Below, in pieces: positions 46,641 through 56,386 of a stretch of DNA of 64,000 nucleotides (the first letter of the stretch is position 1; every line of letters begins with the position of its first letter). Origin of the DNA: Quatrionicoccus australiensis (lineage in GTDB: Bacteria > Pseudomonadota > Gammaproteobacteria > Burkholderiales > Rhodocyclaceae); contig NZ_CP075188.1 in the NCBI RefSeq assembly GCF_020510525.1, forward strand, positions 2,170,001 through 2,234,000, read 5' to 3'. The notes below the pieces were generated by a model. That model was not told the DNA's origin, made no database searches, and saw only the letters and a program-made list of their open reading frames with translations. The position numbers and the translations under genes were made by a program.

Positions 46641-46684
46641 GAGGGGTGAAACGCAAGATTCGTTCTTTCGTTTCACCCCTTTTC
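46638..46684 (+). terminator. Orphaned riboswitch expression platform: P1 3' strand plus terminator hairpin
   Basis: ACAGAG (46638-46643) is the missing 3' strand of aptamer 2 P1. It runs into AGGGGTGAAACG (46642-46653), which pairs perfectly with CGTTTCACCCCT (46669-46680), followed by TTT. In riboswitches that activate gcvTHP, glycine-stabilised P1 prevents such a terminator. Here the hairpin lies 44 bases before the gcvT ATG without its aptamers. Confidence 0.8.
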
Positions 46685-46727
46685 CGTTTCTAGAAGCAAC
46701 GTTAACAAACGTTTGTAAAGGATTGAT

Positions 46728-47819
46728 ATGCTGAAGAAAACAGTGCTCAACAACGCACATCGTGCAATGAACGCCCGGATGGTTGATTTCGGTGGCTGGG
46801 ACATGCCGGTCAACTACGGCTCGCAGATTGAAGAGCACCACGCCGTCCGCAACAACTGCGGCATGTTCGATGTGTCGCACATGTGCCCGGTCGATGTGGT
46901 CGGCGCCGATTGCCGCAGCTTCCTGTCCCGCCTCGTCGCCAACGATGTCGCCAAGCTGACCGTATCCGGCAAGGCCCTGTATGCGGCCATGCTCAATGAC
47001 GCCGGCGGCGTCATTGACGACCTGATCATCTATTTCCTCAGCGAGACCCGCTTCCGCATCGTCGTCAATGCCGGCACCGCCGAGAAGGATCTGGCCTGGA
47101 TGCAGGCCAAGGCTGCCGAATGGAAGCTGGATGTCAGCATCACCCAGCGCCGCGACGGCACCAACAATCTCGGCATCATCGCCGTGCAGGGACCGAATGC
47201 CCGTAGCAAGGTCTGGGAAGTCCTGCCCCAGGTCAAGGCCGCGACCGAAGGCCTGAAAGCCTTCTTCGCCGCCGAAGTCGACCAGTATTTCATCGCCAGC
47301 ACCGGCTACACCGGCGAAGACGGTTTCGAGATCATGCTGCCGGCCGGCGAAGCCGAAACCCTGTGGAACCAGCTCAATGCCGCCGGCGTCGCACCTTGTG
47401 GCCTTGGCGCCCGCGACACGCTGCGCCTGGAAGCCGGCATGAATCTCTATGGCCAGGACATGGACGAAACGGTTTCGCCGCTCGATGCCGGCCTGGCCTG
47501 GACCGTTGCCAACAAGGATGGACGCGATTTCGTCGGCAAAACGGAGTTGACCGCCAACGGTCAGCAAAAGCAGTTCCTCGGCCTCATCCTGCTCGACAAG
47601 GGCGTACTCCGCGGCCATCAAACTGTCGTTACAAAACAAGGCAATGGTGAAATTACTTCAGGTAGTTTCTCACCAACGCTGCAACAATCCATCGCCCTCG
47701 CCCGCCTGCCGCTCGGCGTTGCCATAGGCGATGAAGTCGAAGTCGATATCCGCGGCAAACTGCTCAAGGCCAAGGTCGTCAAACCCGTATTCGCCCGCAA
47801 CGGCAAGTCAGTCATCTAA
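46728..47819 (+). CDS. gcvT: Glycine cleavage system T protein (aminomethyltransferase)
   Basis: A 363-residue T protein. It transfers the methylene group from aminomethyl-lipoyl H protein to tetrahydrofolate, releasing ammonia. Family stretches are [13 protein letters not shown] near the start, [16 protein letters not shown] and [20 protein letters not shown] (label only). Length is normal. An AAAGGA Shine-Dalgarno precedes the ATG. It is the first gene of gcvT-gcvH-gcvP. Its glycine riboswitch has been displaced 16.8 kb upstream by the island, leaving only a terminator hairpin in the leader, so regulation must be altered. Confidence 0.97.
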   Translation: MLKKTVLNNAHRAMNARMVDFGGWDMPVNYGSQIEEHHAVRNNCGMFDVSHMCPVDVVGADCRSFLSRLVANDVAKLTVSGKALYAAMLNDAGGVIDDLIIYFLSETRFRIVVNAGTAEKDLAWMQAKAAEWKLDVSITQRRDGTNNLGIIAVQGPNARSKVWEVLPQVKAATEGLKAFFAAEVDQYFIASTGYTGEDGFEIMLPAGEAETLWNQLNAAGVAPCGLGARDTLRLEAGMNLYGQDMDETVSPLDAGLAWTVANKDGRDFVGKTELTANGQQKQFLGLILLDKGVLRGHQTVVTKQGNGEITSGSFSPTLQQSIALARLPLGVAIGDEVEVDIRGKLLKAKVVKPVFARNGKSVI

Positions 47820-47842
47820 TTCCACCCATTCAGGAGAAAACC

Positions 47843-48223
47843 ATGTCGAACGTTCCCGCCACCCTCAAGTACGCCGCTTCCCACGAATGGGTCCTGCTCA
47901 ACGCTGACGGTACCGTCACCATCGGTATCACCGACCACGCGCAGGAAGCCCTCGGCGACCTCGTGTTCGTCGAACTGCCGGAAGTCGGCGCCACCTTCGA
48001 AGCCGAGAAGGAAATCGCCGTCGTCGAATCGGTCAAGGCCGCTGCCGATGTGTACGCACCGATCGCCGGCGAAGTCGTCGAAGTCAATCAGGCCGTGGTC
48101 GATGCACCGGAATCGGTCAACCAGGATGCCTACGCCGCCTGGCTGTTCAAGATGAAGCCGGCCAATGTCGCCGATCTCGACAAGCTGCTCGACGCTGCCG
48201 GCTACCAGGCCATCGCCGGCTAA
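47843..48223 (+). CDS. gcvH: Glycine cleavage system H protein
   Basis: A 126-residue lipoyl carrier that shuttles the aminomethyl group between P, T and L proteins. The lipoylated lysine is Lys65 in [15 protein letters not shown]-terminal HEWV and [12 protein letters not shown] are typical. AGGAG is 8 bases before the ATG. It lies 23 bases after gcvT and about 100 before gcvP. Confidence 0.97.
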   Translation: MSNVPATLKYAASHEWVLLNADGTVTIGITDHAQEALGDLVFVELPEVGATFEAEKEIAVVESVKAAADVYAPIAGEVVEVNQAVVDAPESVNQDAYAAWLFKMKPANVADLDKLLDAAGYQAIAG

Positions 48224-48325
48224 ATCGGTATTTTTGCCAGCCGGAGCGGCCGCGTGGCTGCTCCGGCCGTCTGCCTTGCCCGGCCGCCGTTCTGCCAGGC
48301 CGCACCTTCATTACCAAGGATTCCC

Positions 48326-51202
48326 ATGCCGCTGAATCTCCCCCTTTCTGCGCTTGAGCAGAGCGACGAGTTCATCTCCCGCCACATCGGCCCCTGCACC
48401 GCCGAAACGACCGCCATGCTCGCCGCGATCGGTGCCGCCAGCGTCGAACAGCTTATCGACCAGACCGTCCCGGCCGCCATCCGCCTGCCGGCCGATCTGC
48501 CGCTGCCCGCACCACGCCGCGAACACGAAGCGCTGGCCGACCTCAAGGCGATTGCCGGCAAGAACAAGATCAACAAGTCCTGCATCGGCATGGGCTATTA
48601 CGACACACTGACGCCCAAGGTCATCCTGCGCAACGTGCTGGAAAATCCGGGCTGGTACACCGCTTACACGCCCTACCAGGCCGAAATCGCCCAGGGCCGC
48701 CTGGAAGCGCTGCTCAATTTCCAGCAGGTCATCATTGACCTGACCGGCATGGAAATCGCGAATGCGTCGCTGCTTGACGAAGCCACCGCCGCCGCCGAAG
48801 CCATGACCATGGCGCGCCGCGTTTCCAAGTCGAAATCGAACCGTTTCCTGGTCGATAGCGCCTGCTTCCCGCAGACCATCGACGTGATCCGTACCCGTGC
48901 CGGCTATTTCGGCTTCGAACTGGTGATCGCAGCGGTCGACAGTGTAAAAGACGAAGAATTCTTCGGCGCCTTGCTCCAGTACCCGAATGATCGCGGCGAT
49001 GTCAGCGACCTGAGCGCCCCCATCGCCAGCCTCAAGGCCAAGGGCGCCACCGTCGCCGTCGCCACCGACCTGATGGCATTGGTCCTGCTCAAGTCGCCGG
49101 GCGCCATGGGCGCCGACATCGCACTCGGCTCCAGCCAGCGCTTCGGCATCCCGATGGGCTTCGGCGGCCCGCACGCCGCCTTCTTCGCTACCAAGGAAGC
49201 CTTCGTGCGCTCGATGCCGGGGCGCATCATCGGCGTCTCCAAGGATGCGCGCGGCAACACCGCTCTGCGCATGGCGCTGCAGACGCGCGAACAGCACATC
49301 CGCCGCGAAAAGGCCAATTCCAATATCTGCACCTCGCAGGTGCTGCTCGCCAACATGGCCGGCATGTACGCCGTCTATCACGGCCCGCAAGGCCTGCGCA
49401 CGATCGCCGGCCGCATCCACCGCCTGACCGGGATCCTCGCCGAAGGCCTCAAGCGTGCCGGCGTCGCCGTGCTGACCCACACCTTCTTCGACACCCTGCA
49501 CATTGATCTCGGCGCGCGTGCCGAAATCGTCTATCTCGAAGCCCTCGCCGCCGGCTACAACCTGCGCCGCGCCTCGGCCGGCGTACTCGGCATTTCCTTC
49601 GACGAGACGACCACCCGCCACGATGTGGCCGCGCTGTTCAAGGTGATCGCCCAGGTCACGCTCGACATGGCAGCGATCGATGCACAAGTTGCCGCCGCCA
49701 ACCCGTCGCTGCTGCGCAGCGACGCCGTGCTGACGCACCCGGTGTTCAACACGCATCACACCGAGCACGAGATGCTGCGCTACCTGAAGTCGCTGCAGAA
49801 CAAGGATCTGGCGCTTGATCACTCGATGATTTCGCTCGGCTCCTGCACCATGAAGCTGAACGCGACCAGCGAGATGATCCCGGTCACCTGGCCCGAATTC
49901 GCCAACCTGCACCCGTTCGCGCCGCGCGACCAGGCCGCCGGCTACCTCGAAATGATCGGCAGCCTGACCGAATGGCTGAAGACGGTGACCGGTTTCGACG
50001 CCATCTGCATGCAGCCGAACTCCGGCGCGCAGGGTGAATATGCCGGCCTGGTCGCGATTCGCCGCTACCACGCCAGCCGCGGCGATGCCCACCGCACGAT
50101 CTGCCTGATCCCGAAATCGGCGCACGGCACCAACCCGGCCACTGCCCAGATGGCCGGCATGCAGGTCGTCGTCGTCGACTGTGACGAGAATGGCAACGTC
50201 GATACGGTCGACCTGAAAAACAAGGCCGAATTGCACGCCGCCAACCTTGGCTGCCTGATGCTGACCTATCCGTCCACGCACGGCGTCTTCGAAGAGGCGG
50301 TCATGGACATCTGCGCCATCGTGCATGCCAACGGCGGCCAGGTGTACATGGACGGCGCCAACCTCAACGCCCAGGTCGGCCTGACCTCGCCCGGCTACAT
50401 CGGCGCCGACGTCAGCCACATGAACCTGCACAAGACCTTCGCCATCCCGCATGGCGGCGGCGGACCGGGCATGGGCCCGATCGGTCTGAAGGCGCATCTG
50501 GCGCCGTTCATGGCCGATCACGCGGTTGCAGCAACGGGCAGCGCCGAGCGCGTCAATGCCGGTCAGGGGGCGGTTTCCGCCGCCCCCTTCGGCTCCGCCT
50601 CTATCCTGCCGATTTCCTGGATGTACCTCGCCATGCTGGGCGGCGCCGGCGTCAAGAAGGCAACGCAATTCGCCATCCTCAACGCCAACTACGTCGCGCA
50701 GAAGCTCAACGCCCATTACCCGGTGCTCTACACCGGCAAGAACGGCCGCGTTGCGCACGAGTGCATCCTCGACATCCGTCCGCTCAAGGCCGCCACCGGC
50801 ATCGCCGAGATCGACATCGCCAAGCGCCTGATGGACTACGGCTTCCACGCACCGACGGTGTCCTTCCCGGTCGCCGGCACGATCATGGTCGAACCGACCG
50901 AATCGGAGTCGCAGGCCGAGCTGGATCGTTTCATTGCCGCGATGATCAGCATTCGTGAGGAAATCCGCCAGATCGAGAACGGCAGCTGGCCGGCCGACAA
51001 CAACCCACTCAAGCATGCGCCGCACACCCAGGCCGACATCATCGCCGACTGGGATCGCCCGTACAGCCGCCAGCAGGCCGTCTTCCCGCTGCCCTGGGTC
51101 GCCGCCAACAAGTTCTGGCCGAGCGTCAATCGCATCGACGACGTGTTTGGCGACCGCAATCTCAATTGCGGCTGCCCGAGCATGGACGCCTACGCCGACT
51201 GA
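48326..51202 (+). CDS. gcvP: Glycine dehydrogenase (decarboxylating), P protein
   Basis: A 958-residue homodimer-type P protein, with both halves fused. It decarboxylates glycine with PLP and loads the aminomethyl group on GcvH. The N-terminal half has SRHIGPC and the [14 protein letters not shown] region; the PLP lysine is Lys703 in [20 protein letters not shown] start at the ATG at 48326, preceded by AAGGA; the 24 codons before it are GC-rich and not conserved. Its TGA overlaps the ATG of the next gene by one base. The gene for L protein (lpd) is not in the window. Confidence 0.97.
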   Translation: MPLNLPLSALEQSDEFISRHIGPCTAETTAMLAAIGAASVEQLIDQTVPAAIRLPADLPLPAPRREHEALADLKAIAGKNKINKSCIGMGYYDTLTPKVILRNVLENPGWYTAYTPYQAEIAQGRLEALLNFQQVIIDLTGMEIANASLLDEATAAAEAMTMARRVSKSKSNRFLVDSACFPQTIDVIRTRAGYFGFELVIAAVDSVKDEEFFGALLQYPNDRGDVSDLSAPIASLKAKGATVAVATDLMALVLLKSPGAMGADIALGSSQRFGIPMGFGGPHAAFFATKEAFVRSMPGRIIGVSKDARGNTALRMALQTREQHIRREKANSNICTSQVLLANMAGMYAVYHGPQGLRTIAGRIHRLTGILAEGLKRAGVAVLTHTFFDTLHIDLGARAEIVYLEALAAGYNLRRASAGVLGISFDETTTRHDVAALFKVIAQVTLDMAAIDAQVAAANPSLLRSDAVLTHPVFNTHHTEHEMLRYLKSLQNKDLALDHSMISLGSCTMKLNATSEMIPVTWPEFANLHPFAPRDQAAGYLEMIGSLTEWLKTVTGFDAICMQPNSGAQGEYAGLVAIRRYHASRGDAHRTICLIPKSAHGTNPATAQMAGMQVVVVDCDENGNVDTVDLKNKAELHAANLGCLMLTYPSTHGVFEEAVMDICAIVHANGGQVYMDGANLNAQVGLTSPGYIGADVSHMNLHKTFAIPHGGGGPGMGPIGLKAHLAPFMADHAVAATGSAERVNAGQGAVSAAPFGSASILPISWMYLAMLGGAGVKKATQFAILNANYVAQKLNAHYPVLYTGKNGRVAHECILDIRPLKAATGIAEIDIAKRLMDYGFHAPTVSFPVAGTIMVEPTESESQAELDRFIAAMISIREEIRQIENGSWPADNNPLKHAPHTQADIIADWDRPYSRQQAVFPLPWVAANKFWPSVNRIDDVFGDRNLNCGCPSMDAYAD

Positions 51203-51759
51203 TGGTTGATCTCTCTGCCATCGCCAAATGGCCTGACGTCCCCGCCTGTTACGACTGGTTGTCGCTCGACCGGCGGGGCGACTGGCGATTGCAGGGCGAG
51301 CGCGTCACGCACCGCGGCCTGATCGAGTTCATCAACCGGCAGTACGGTTGTGACGAGACGGGCCGCTGGTTCCTGCAGAACGGGCCGCAACGCGTTTTTG
51401 TCACCCTGGCCTACACACCATGGGTTTTCCGCCGCGAAGGCGATGCCTTCGTCAGCCACACCGGCCAGCCGGCCGGTGCGGTGCTGGCGGTTTTTCTCGA
51501 TGCCGACGGCAATATCCTGCTGGAAACCGAACTTGGCATCGGCCTGCTCGACGACCGCGAACTGGCCGGCTTTCTTGCCGAATGCTGCGAGGCCGAAGGC
51601 GGGCCGGCCGGCGAAGAGGCATTTCTGGCTTTGATGAGCGGTCGACCGGCAAGCATCCATTGGCATGAACTGCCACTGCAAGCCAGCGCAGCGGTCGACC
51701 TGGCAAAACGCTACAAATTCGTGGCGCAGCCCGCCGCCGCAACCCCGGAAAATCGCTGA
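51202..51759 (+). CDS. Conserved hypothetical protein coupled to gcvP
   Basis: A 185-residue soluble protein with no recognised domain. The ATG overlaps the gcvP stop (TGATG), so it is cotranslated and belongs to the gcv operon. The middle (RVFVTLAYTPWVFRREGDAF, AVFLDADGNILLETELGIGL) looks like a beta-rich fold. Several DUF2946-like names exist for small gcv neighbours, but I cannot place this one in a family. A role in glycine cleavage is only suggested by coupling. Confidence 0.8.
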   Translation: MVDLSAIAKWPDVPACYDWLSLDRRGDWRLQGERVTHRGLIEFINRQYGCDETGRWFLQNGPQRVFVTLAYTPWVFRREGDAFVSHTGQPAGAVLAVFLDADGNILLETELGIGLLDDRELAGFLAECCEAEGGPAGEEAFLALMSGRPASIHWHELPLQASAAVDLAKRYKFVAQPAAATPENR

Positions 51760-51789
51760 ATCCAGGCGTCGACCGGCACGACCGAACAG

Positions 51790-52347
51790 TCAGCTAACCG
51801 CCAGCTTTTCCCGCAGCAACGGCCCGACCTGCGCCAGCCAGCGCTCGATGCGTTCATCGGTCAGCATGCCCTGCGTACGCTGGTCGATGATCAGGCCGAC
51901 AAAACGGCCGTCAACCAGCGCCGCGGAGTGCTCGAAGACATAACCGTCAGCCGGCCACTCGCCGACGATCTCGGCTCCCCAGCCACGGAATTTTTCGACC
52001 AGTGCCAGCAAGGAACTGGCGAAACGGTCGGCATAGCGCTCCTGCGCGCCGAGACCGAAAAATGCGATGCGCTTGCCGCGAAAGTCCGGCGTTTCCGTCA
52101 GCTGCGCCAAGAACTCCTCCCAGTTCGGCTCGAAACAGCCGGCGCTCTTGCCCGGAATCTCGCCCACGCCATAACTGGGCGTACCGAGGATGAGCGCGTC
52201 GTACGCAAGCATCTCGGCGAGGCCGATACGATTGACGTTGAGCGGTTTGTCGCAGAGTTCGTCGCCGAGTTTCTTCTGCATTTTCTTGGCAATCAGGCGG
52301 GTGGTTCCGGTTTCCGTGCCGAAAAACATTCCGATCTTGTTGTGCAT
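51790..52347 (-). CDS. Long-chain flavodoxin
   Basis: A 185-residue FMN protein, a low-potential electron carrier. The phosphate loop is GTETGTT at 10-16. FMN-contact loops are TPSYGVGEIPG and FGLGAQERYADRF, and the insertion that marks long-chain flavodoxins follows. Length matches FldA/NifF. It is monocistronic and convergent with the gcv operon. No nif or reductase genes are nearby, so the partner is unknown. Confidence 0.92.
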   Translation of the reverse strand: MHNKIGMFFGTETGTTRLIAKKMQKKLGDELCDKPLNVNRIGLAEMLAYDALILGTPSYGVGEIPGKSAGCFEPNWEEFLAQLTETPDFRGKRIAFFGLGAQERYADRFASSLLALVEKFRGWGAEIVGEWPADGYVFEHSAALVDGRFVGLIIDQRTQGMLTDERIERWLAQVGPLLREKLAVS

Positions 52348-52495
52348 GTGTCACTCCCTTGTCGATGGACAGGAAGCTTGATGCAGGGATGATGCCAAGC
52401 GGCGTCAGCCGGCCGGAAGGCGGCGTAGCGGCGATTACCGCTGGCAGGACAGGTGACAAGCCCGCCGCCGATGTCGGATAAGCGACACAACTTTC

Positions 52496-53500
52496 CTATT
52501 CGGCAAGAAAGCTCCGCCGCCATGCCGCCAGCGTCGGCAGCGCCTCATCTGCATCCGCCAGCAGAGCCGCATCCGCCTGCAGCAGCAACTTGCGCTGACG
52601 GGCGTTCAGATGGCGGGGAAACTCTACTTCAAGACTGATCACGAGATCGCCTGCCGGATTGCGACCGCGCCCCGGATAACCCTTGCCGGACAGCCGTACT
52701 TCGCGGTTTTCCGCCGCGCCCGGAGCTAGTTCGCAGGCGATGCTGCCGGCCAGCGAGGGGACCCGGATTTCAGCGCCGGCCAGCAGGCTGATCGCACTGA
52801 CCGGCATGCTGAAATGCAGGTCGCGCCCGCGCATTTCATAAAGCGGATGCGCCGCGATGATCAGGGTCAGATAAAGATCGCCAGCCCGCTGCTTGTCGCC
52901 GCCCGGTTCGCCCTGCCCACTCAGACGCAGGTCATCGCCGGACAGCATGCCGGGCGGCACGCTGATTTCCAGGCTGACATCGGCGACTTCACGGCCACTG
53001 CCATGGCAGTCCGGACAGATGCGCTCGGAAAACACGCCGCGCCCGCCACAATCGGGACAAGGCACCAGGGAGCGCTTGGCATCGTGCACCCGACCACTGC
53101 CGTGGCAGGCGGCACAAAAGCGCGTCCGCGAAATTCCCGCTTCGCCAGTGCCGTCACAGGTCGGACAGGCCTTGCCGCGGGCGTAGTGAATGCTCTTGCG
53201 GCAACCGGCGGCCGCTTCTTCCAGCGTGACTTCGAGATTCAGCCGGATATCGGCCGCCTTGGCCGGCGCCGCTTCGGGCGCAGGCTCTGCCGCCGCATCT
53301 TCGGTTTCTGCCTCTTCTGGCAGGTCGACCGCTGTCAATTTGTCGTAGGCGGCGCGGATCAGCTTGAAGCGCTCGGTCGCCTCCGGATGCTCGTTGCGAT
53401 CCGGGTGCCAGCGCATGGCGAGACGGCGATAGGCGCGCTTGATCTCGGCCGGGCTGGCATCACGGGCAACTTCGAGAACGGCATGGGGATCGCGGCGCAT
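52496..53500 (-). CDS. DnaJ-class molecular chaperone with zinc region, lacking Gly/Phe linker
   Basis: A 334-residue J-domain protein. The J domain is at 1-60, with HPD at 32-34. A short acidic Ala/Pro/Glu linker (65-85) replaces the Gly/Phe region. Four CxxCxGxG-type motifs lie at 112-170 ([32 protein letters not shown]), embedded in the first beta-domain, followed by the second substrate-binding domain. It is shorter than DnaJ (about 375) and not next to dnaK, so it is probably a second, specialised J protein. It lies 3 bases downstream of the arginase-family gene. Confidence 0.88.
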   Translation of the reverse strand: MRRDPHAVLEVARDASPAEIKRAYRRLAMRWHPDRNEHPEATERFKLIRAAYDKLTAVDLPEEAETEDAAAEPAPEAAPAKAADIRLNLEVTLEEAAAGCRKSIHYARGKACPTCDGTGEAGISRTRFCAACHGSGRVHDAKRSLVPCPDCGGRGVFSERICPDCHGSGREVADVSLEISVPPGMLSGDDLRLSGQGEPGGDKQRAGDLYLTLIIAAHPLYEMRGRDLHFSMPVSAISLLAGAEIRVPSLAGSIACELAPGAAENREVRLSGKGYPGRGRNPAGDLVISLEVEFPRHLNARQRKLLLQADAALLADADEALPTLAAWRRSFLAE

Positions 53501-53503
53501 GCC

Positions 53504-54415
53504 TTATTTTCCGCCACGTCCGGCAATCGCCGGCAGGATTTCGCCAATCAGGCCGGAGATCAGCCTCGCCGTCAGCCCGTCCCGGTCGCGATCCGGGTTG
53601 TATTCGACGATTTCCAGCGCCCGCAAACCGCTGGTCGCGGCCAGTTGGCGCAGGGCCAGACGGATTTCGCGCGCGCCCAGACCATCCGGCTCCGGACTAC
53701 CGACACCGGGCGCCAGTTGCGGATCGAGCACATCGAGATCGAGCGTCACGCCAAAACCGGCTGGCGCACCGGCCACAATCTTGCCGGCCTCTTCCAGGCA
53801 GGCGGCAAAGCCGCGCTGCAGGATTTCCTCGCTGTCGATGATGCGTACGCCCTGCTGCTGCAGGAACTCGAGTTCCTCGGGTTCGTAGCTGCGCGCCCCG
53901 AGAACGACGCAGTGAGCGGCACTAACCTGCGCGCCGGACAAACCGATGTTGAGCAGCCGCTTGTCGCCACGGCCGAGCAGGCAGGCCAGCGGCATGCCAT
54001 GCACCGCCCCGGAATAACTGGTTTCCGGCGTGTGACTGTCGAGATGCGCATCGATCCAGAGCAGGCCGAGCGGCGCGCCGGCAAAGCGGGCAACGCCGCT
54101 CCAGGTACCGATTGCCACCGAATGATCGCCACCGATGACAAGCGGAAACACCTTGTCGCGCAGGGCCAGTTCCAGTTCGTCGGCGAGCTGCTGGCAAAGC
54201 TCGGCAATGCGCGCCGTCGCAGACAGATGGTCTGCCGCCGGCGCAAACAGGGTGCGCCCCCAATCAACCAGAGGATGCCGCTCGATCTGGTGCCAGGCCT
54301 GCGAATGATGGAAAGCCAGCGGCCCGTCCGCGCATGCCTGGTCCTGCGCGCCCAGCCCACTGGCCGCGCCGATAACCCGCAGATGCGAGAGTTTTTTCTG
54401 GGTGCTGGATGTCAT
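53504..54415 (-). CDS. Arginase/agmatinase family ureohydrolase
   Basis: A 303-residue ureohydrolase with the dimanganese motifs of the family: GGDHS near 113, WIDAHLDSHTPE near 140 and LDLDVLDPQLAPG near 225. The layout and NGSxG-free N-terminus fit arginase (arginine to ornithine and urea) better than agmatinase, but the substrate is not proven. DAHLDSHT replaces the more common DAHxDxNT, which may affect the substrate loop. It is followed by the DnaJ-like gene 3 bases on. Confidence 0.87.
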   Translation of the reverse strand: MTSSTQKKLSHLRVIGAASGLGAQDQACADGPLAFHHSQAWHQIERHPLVDWGRTLFAPAADHLSATARIAELCQQLADELELALRDKVFPLVIGGDHSVAIGTWSGVARFAGAPLGLLWIDAHLDSHTPETSYSGAVHGMPLACLLGRGDKRLLNIGLSGAQVSAAHCVVLGARSYEPEELEFLQQQGVRIIDSEEILQRGFAACLEEAGKIVAGAPAGFGVTLDLDVLDPQLAPGVGSPEPDGLGAREIRLALRQLAATSGLRALEIVEYNPDRDRDGLTARLISGLIGEILPAIAGRGGK

Positions 54416-54537
54416 GAGGCGGGATTGAAACAGGAAAGGCCTGCAAGCTCAACGCCTGCACCACAGCCGGATATTCCATGGAGATATTCCGGCAACTGCG
54501 TTAGCATGCACGCCTGACTGTTTTTCACGGCAAGCGG

Positions 54538-54885
54538 ATGACACTCCCCGTACTGATCAGGCACCTCGCCCAAACCAAGATCGAGGCTTATTGCAACCAA
54601 CGGCTGCCGGCACATCTGCCCGAGCAGGTCCGCATCGACATTGAAATCGACGGCGATGCAGTCACACTGGTCGAATCGCGACCGCACTTCCAGCACCCGG
54701 AGCGCTGGAGCCGACTGCCGGTGGCGCGTTTTTGCTTCAACCCGGCGTCGAACACCTGGACATTGTTCCGCCCGCATTTCGGCCCGCACGAAACGTGGCT
54801 GCCCTATCCGGCCAAACCGGAGCGCGACCTGGAAAAGCTGATCAGCCTGCTCGACACGGATCAAACCGGCGCCTTCTGGGGCTGA
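54538..54885 (+). CDS. DUF3024 family protein
   Basis: A 115-residue protein that matches the DUF3024 pattern: GDAVTLVESRPHFQHPERWS, PVARFCFNPASNTWTLF and the DTDQTGAFWG end. The function of the family is unknown. It is soluble and beta-rich. It stands alone on the plus strand between two minus-strand genes. Confidence 0.82.
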   Translation: MTLPVLIRHLAQTKIEAYCNQRLPAHLPEQVRIDIEIDGDAVTLVESRPHFQHPERWSRLPVARFCFNPASNTWTLFRPHFGPHETWLPYPAKPERDLEKLISLLDTDQTGAFWG

Positions 54886-54892
54886 ACAGCCA

Positions 54893-55267
54893 TCAAAGCG
54901 GAGCCGCATCGCCGAGCAGGCGATCGCACTCGTCGAGCAGCGACTGCGCGATCTCGGAGTGATAGTTCGGATCAAGCGACTCCATCATTTCATGCGCCGT
55001 GTACAGCCCGGCCTCACGCGACAGCGTCGCGGCAACCTGGCGCGCCAGCTGATCGCTCCGGTCGGACAAATGCCGCCGTTCGGCCAGCGGCAGATTGAGT
55101 TTTGAGCGACTCAGCCAGTCGGCCGCCAGCGAGGCGCCCTGCCCCTCGGTCAGCCATTGCCCGTGCTCGTAATAAGCTGCCAGGCGTTCTGCCGCCAGCG
55201 CGAAGATCAGCGCGACACGCACGCCCCGGTCGGTTACAGCGGCAGGGGGAGATTTTTGCCGGTTCAT
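54893..55267 (-). CDS. Conserved hypothetical protein
   Basis: A 124-residue, mainly helical soluble protein without a recognised domain. I use the ATG at 55267, with GAGGAAG upstream; a start 15 codons earlier overlaps the next gene slightly. It ends 8 bases from the convergent DUF3024 gene. It is read in the same direction as the DUF2914 gene upstream, with a gap of about 40 bases. Confidence 0.7.
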   Translation of the reverse strand: MNRQKSPPAAVTDRGVRVALIFALAAERLAAYYEHGQWLTEGQGASLAADWLSRSKLNLPLAERRHLSDRSDQLARQVAATLSREAGLYTAHEMMESLDPNYHSEIAQSLLDECDRLLGDAAPL

Positions 55268-55308
55268 TGATTGTCTTGCTTCCTCAGGCTTGGCGTACGG
55301 CCAAACAC

Positions 55309-56379
55309 TCAAAATTCGCGAAGTGAAAGTTGCTCGGCCGGCACCTCACCGCGCACCACGGTGATCGGCAGGATACTGACGGTACGCCCATCCTGCGTCG
55401 CCACGACAAAACGCCACTCGCCGGGCGGCGGATTGCGCACCCAGGAATAGCCGCGAAAGCCGCGCTCGCGTCCGCCAGTGGTCTGAAAGCGGTTGCGGTA
55501 GGCGAGGCGCCAGCCATTGGCTTCGCGTACCTCCCAGCGGTGCTCCAGGGCTGCCGTCACCCCCTTGGGCGCGAACACCGCCGAGACGCCATACAATTTG
55601 CCACCATCCGGCACGTGGACCGTCTGTGACTGATGCCGCCAGAACTGCCAGACCGGCGCCCGCTCCAGGCGCAAGGCATAGCGCCCCGGCGCCTGGACAA
55701 AGTCGTGGCCAACGGCAATATCCTGTTCAACCAGTGGCACCGGCGCGATCATGTCGAGGCGCCAGGCAAGCAGGAGCAGCGCGGCCAGCCCCCAGGCCGG
55801 CAGGACCCGCCCCGGTCGCCCGGGAGAAAACCACCACAGCGCATGCACAAGAACAATGCCGCCAGCGGTCGACAGGTAAAACCAGGCCGAATTCAAGCTG
55901 CCCACCGTGTGCGGCAAGGCAAAATTGAAAAGCAGGATGGCATTCAGCGCGAGCAATGCCCAGGTCAGCGTAAAACGCTCGCCATGACGCTTGCCGGCGA
56001 CTTCGTTATGAACCAGCAGCGCACCAAGCAGCACCGCCGTCAGCCAGGTACCGAGATGGCCGGAACTCTTGAAATAGAGAATGAACAGCGCCGAAAAAAT
56101 GCCGCCGTAAAAGAACTGCAGCAGCAGGTAAGGTGCCTGCCAGCGCAGATCAGTCAGGCGCCCGCGCCAGCCGCTTGCCGCAGCGGGGGCAACTTTTTGC
56201 AAAGCCTCGCGCCGCGCCAGGGCGACGACCAGCAGCCCGGCGCCAAGCAGGAAAAAGCCGAGGCGCCAGAGATCCACCACGCGAACCCGCTGGCCGATGG
56301 TCAGCGCATCCCAGGCAAAGCCGCCGAGAAAGGCGGCCAGCGGATAAAGACGCCGCAGCAGGAAAAGGGGCAGACGCAC
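55309..56379 (-). CDS. Membrane protein with C-terminal DUF2914 domain
   Basis: A 356-residue protein with about seven hydrophobic segments (20-230) and a C-terminal soluble beta domain (about 250-350) that matches DUF2914: VSAVFAPKG, HRWEVREANGW and the GEWRFVVATQDGR end. DUF2914 proteins are probable envelope proteins of unknown role. It starts 7 bases after yceH, so the two genes are probably one operon. Confidence 0.85.
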   Translation of the reverse strand: MRLPLFLLRRLYPLAAFLGGFAWDALTIGQRVRVVDLWRLGFFLLGAGLLVVALARREALQKVAPAAASGWRGRLTDLRWQAPYLLLQFFYGGIFSALFILYFKSSGHLGTWLTAVLLGALLVHNEVAGKRHGERFTLTWALLALNAILLFNFALPHTVGSLNSAWFYLSTAGGIVLVHALWWFSPGRPGRVLPAWGLAALLLLAWRLDMIAPVPLVEQDIAVGHDFVQAPGRYALRLERAPVWQFWRHQSQTVHVPDGGKLYGVSAVFAPKGVTAALEHRWEVREANGWRLAYRNRFQTTGGRERGFRGYSWVRNPPPGEWRFVVATQDGRTVSILPITVVRGEVPAEQLSLREF

Positions 56380-56386
56380 CGGCGAG

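Noticed and set aside
48311..51025. A 904-codon open frame opposite gcvP
   Set aside because: Same reason: antisense to a certain gene, composition-biased, no ribosome site or domain.
52814..54517. A 567-codon plus-strand open frame opposite the DnaJ-like and arginase-family genes
   Set aside because: It overlaps two genes with clear motifs on the other strand.
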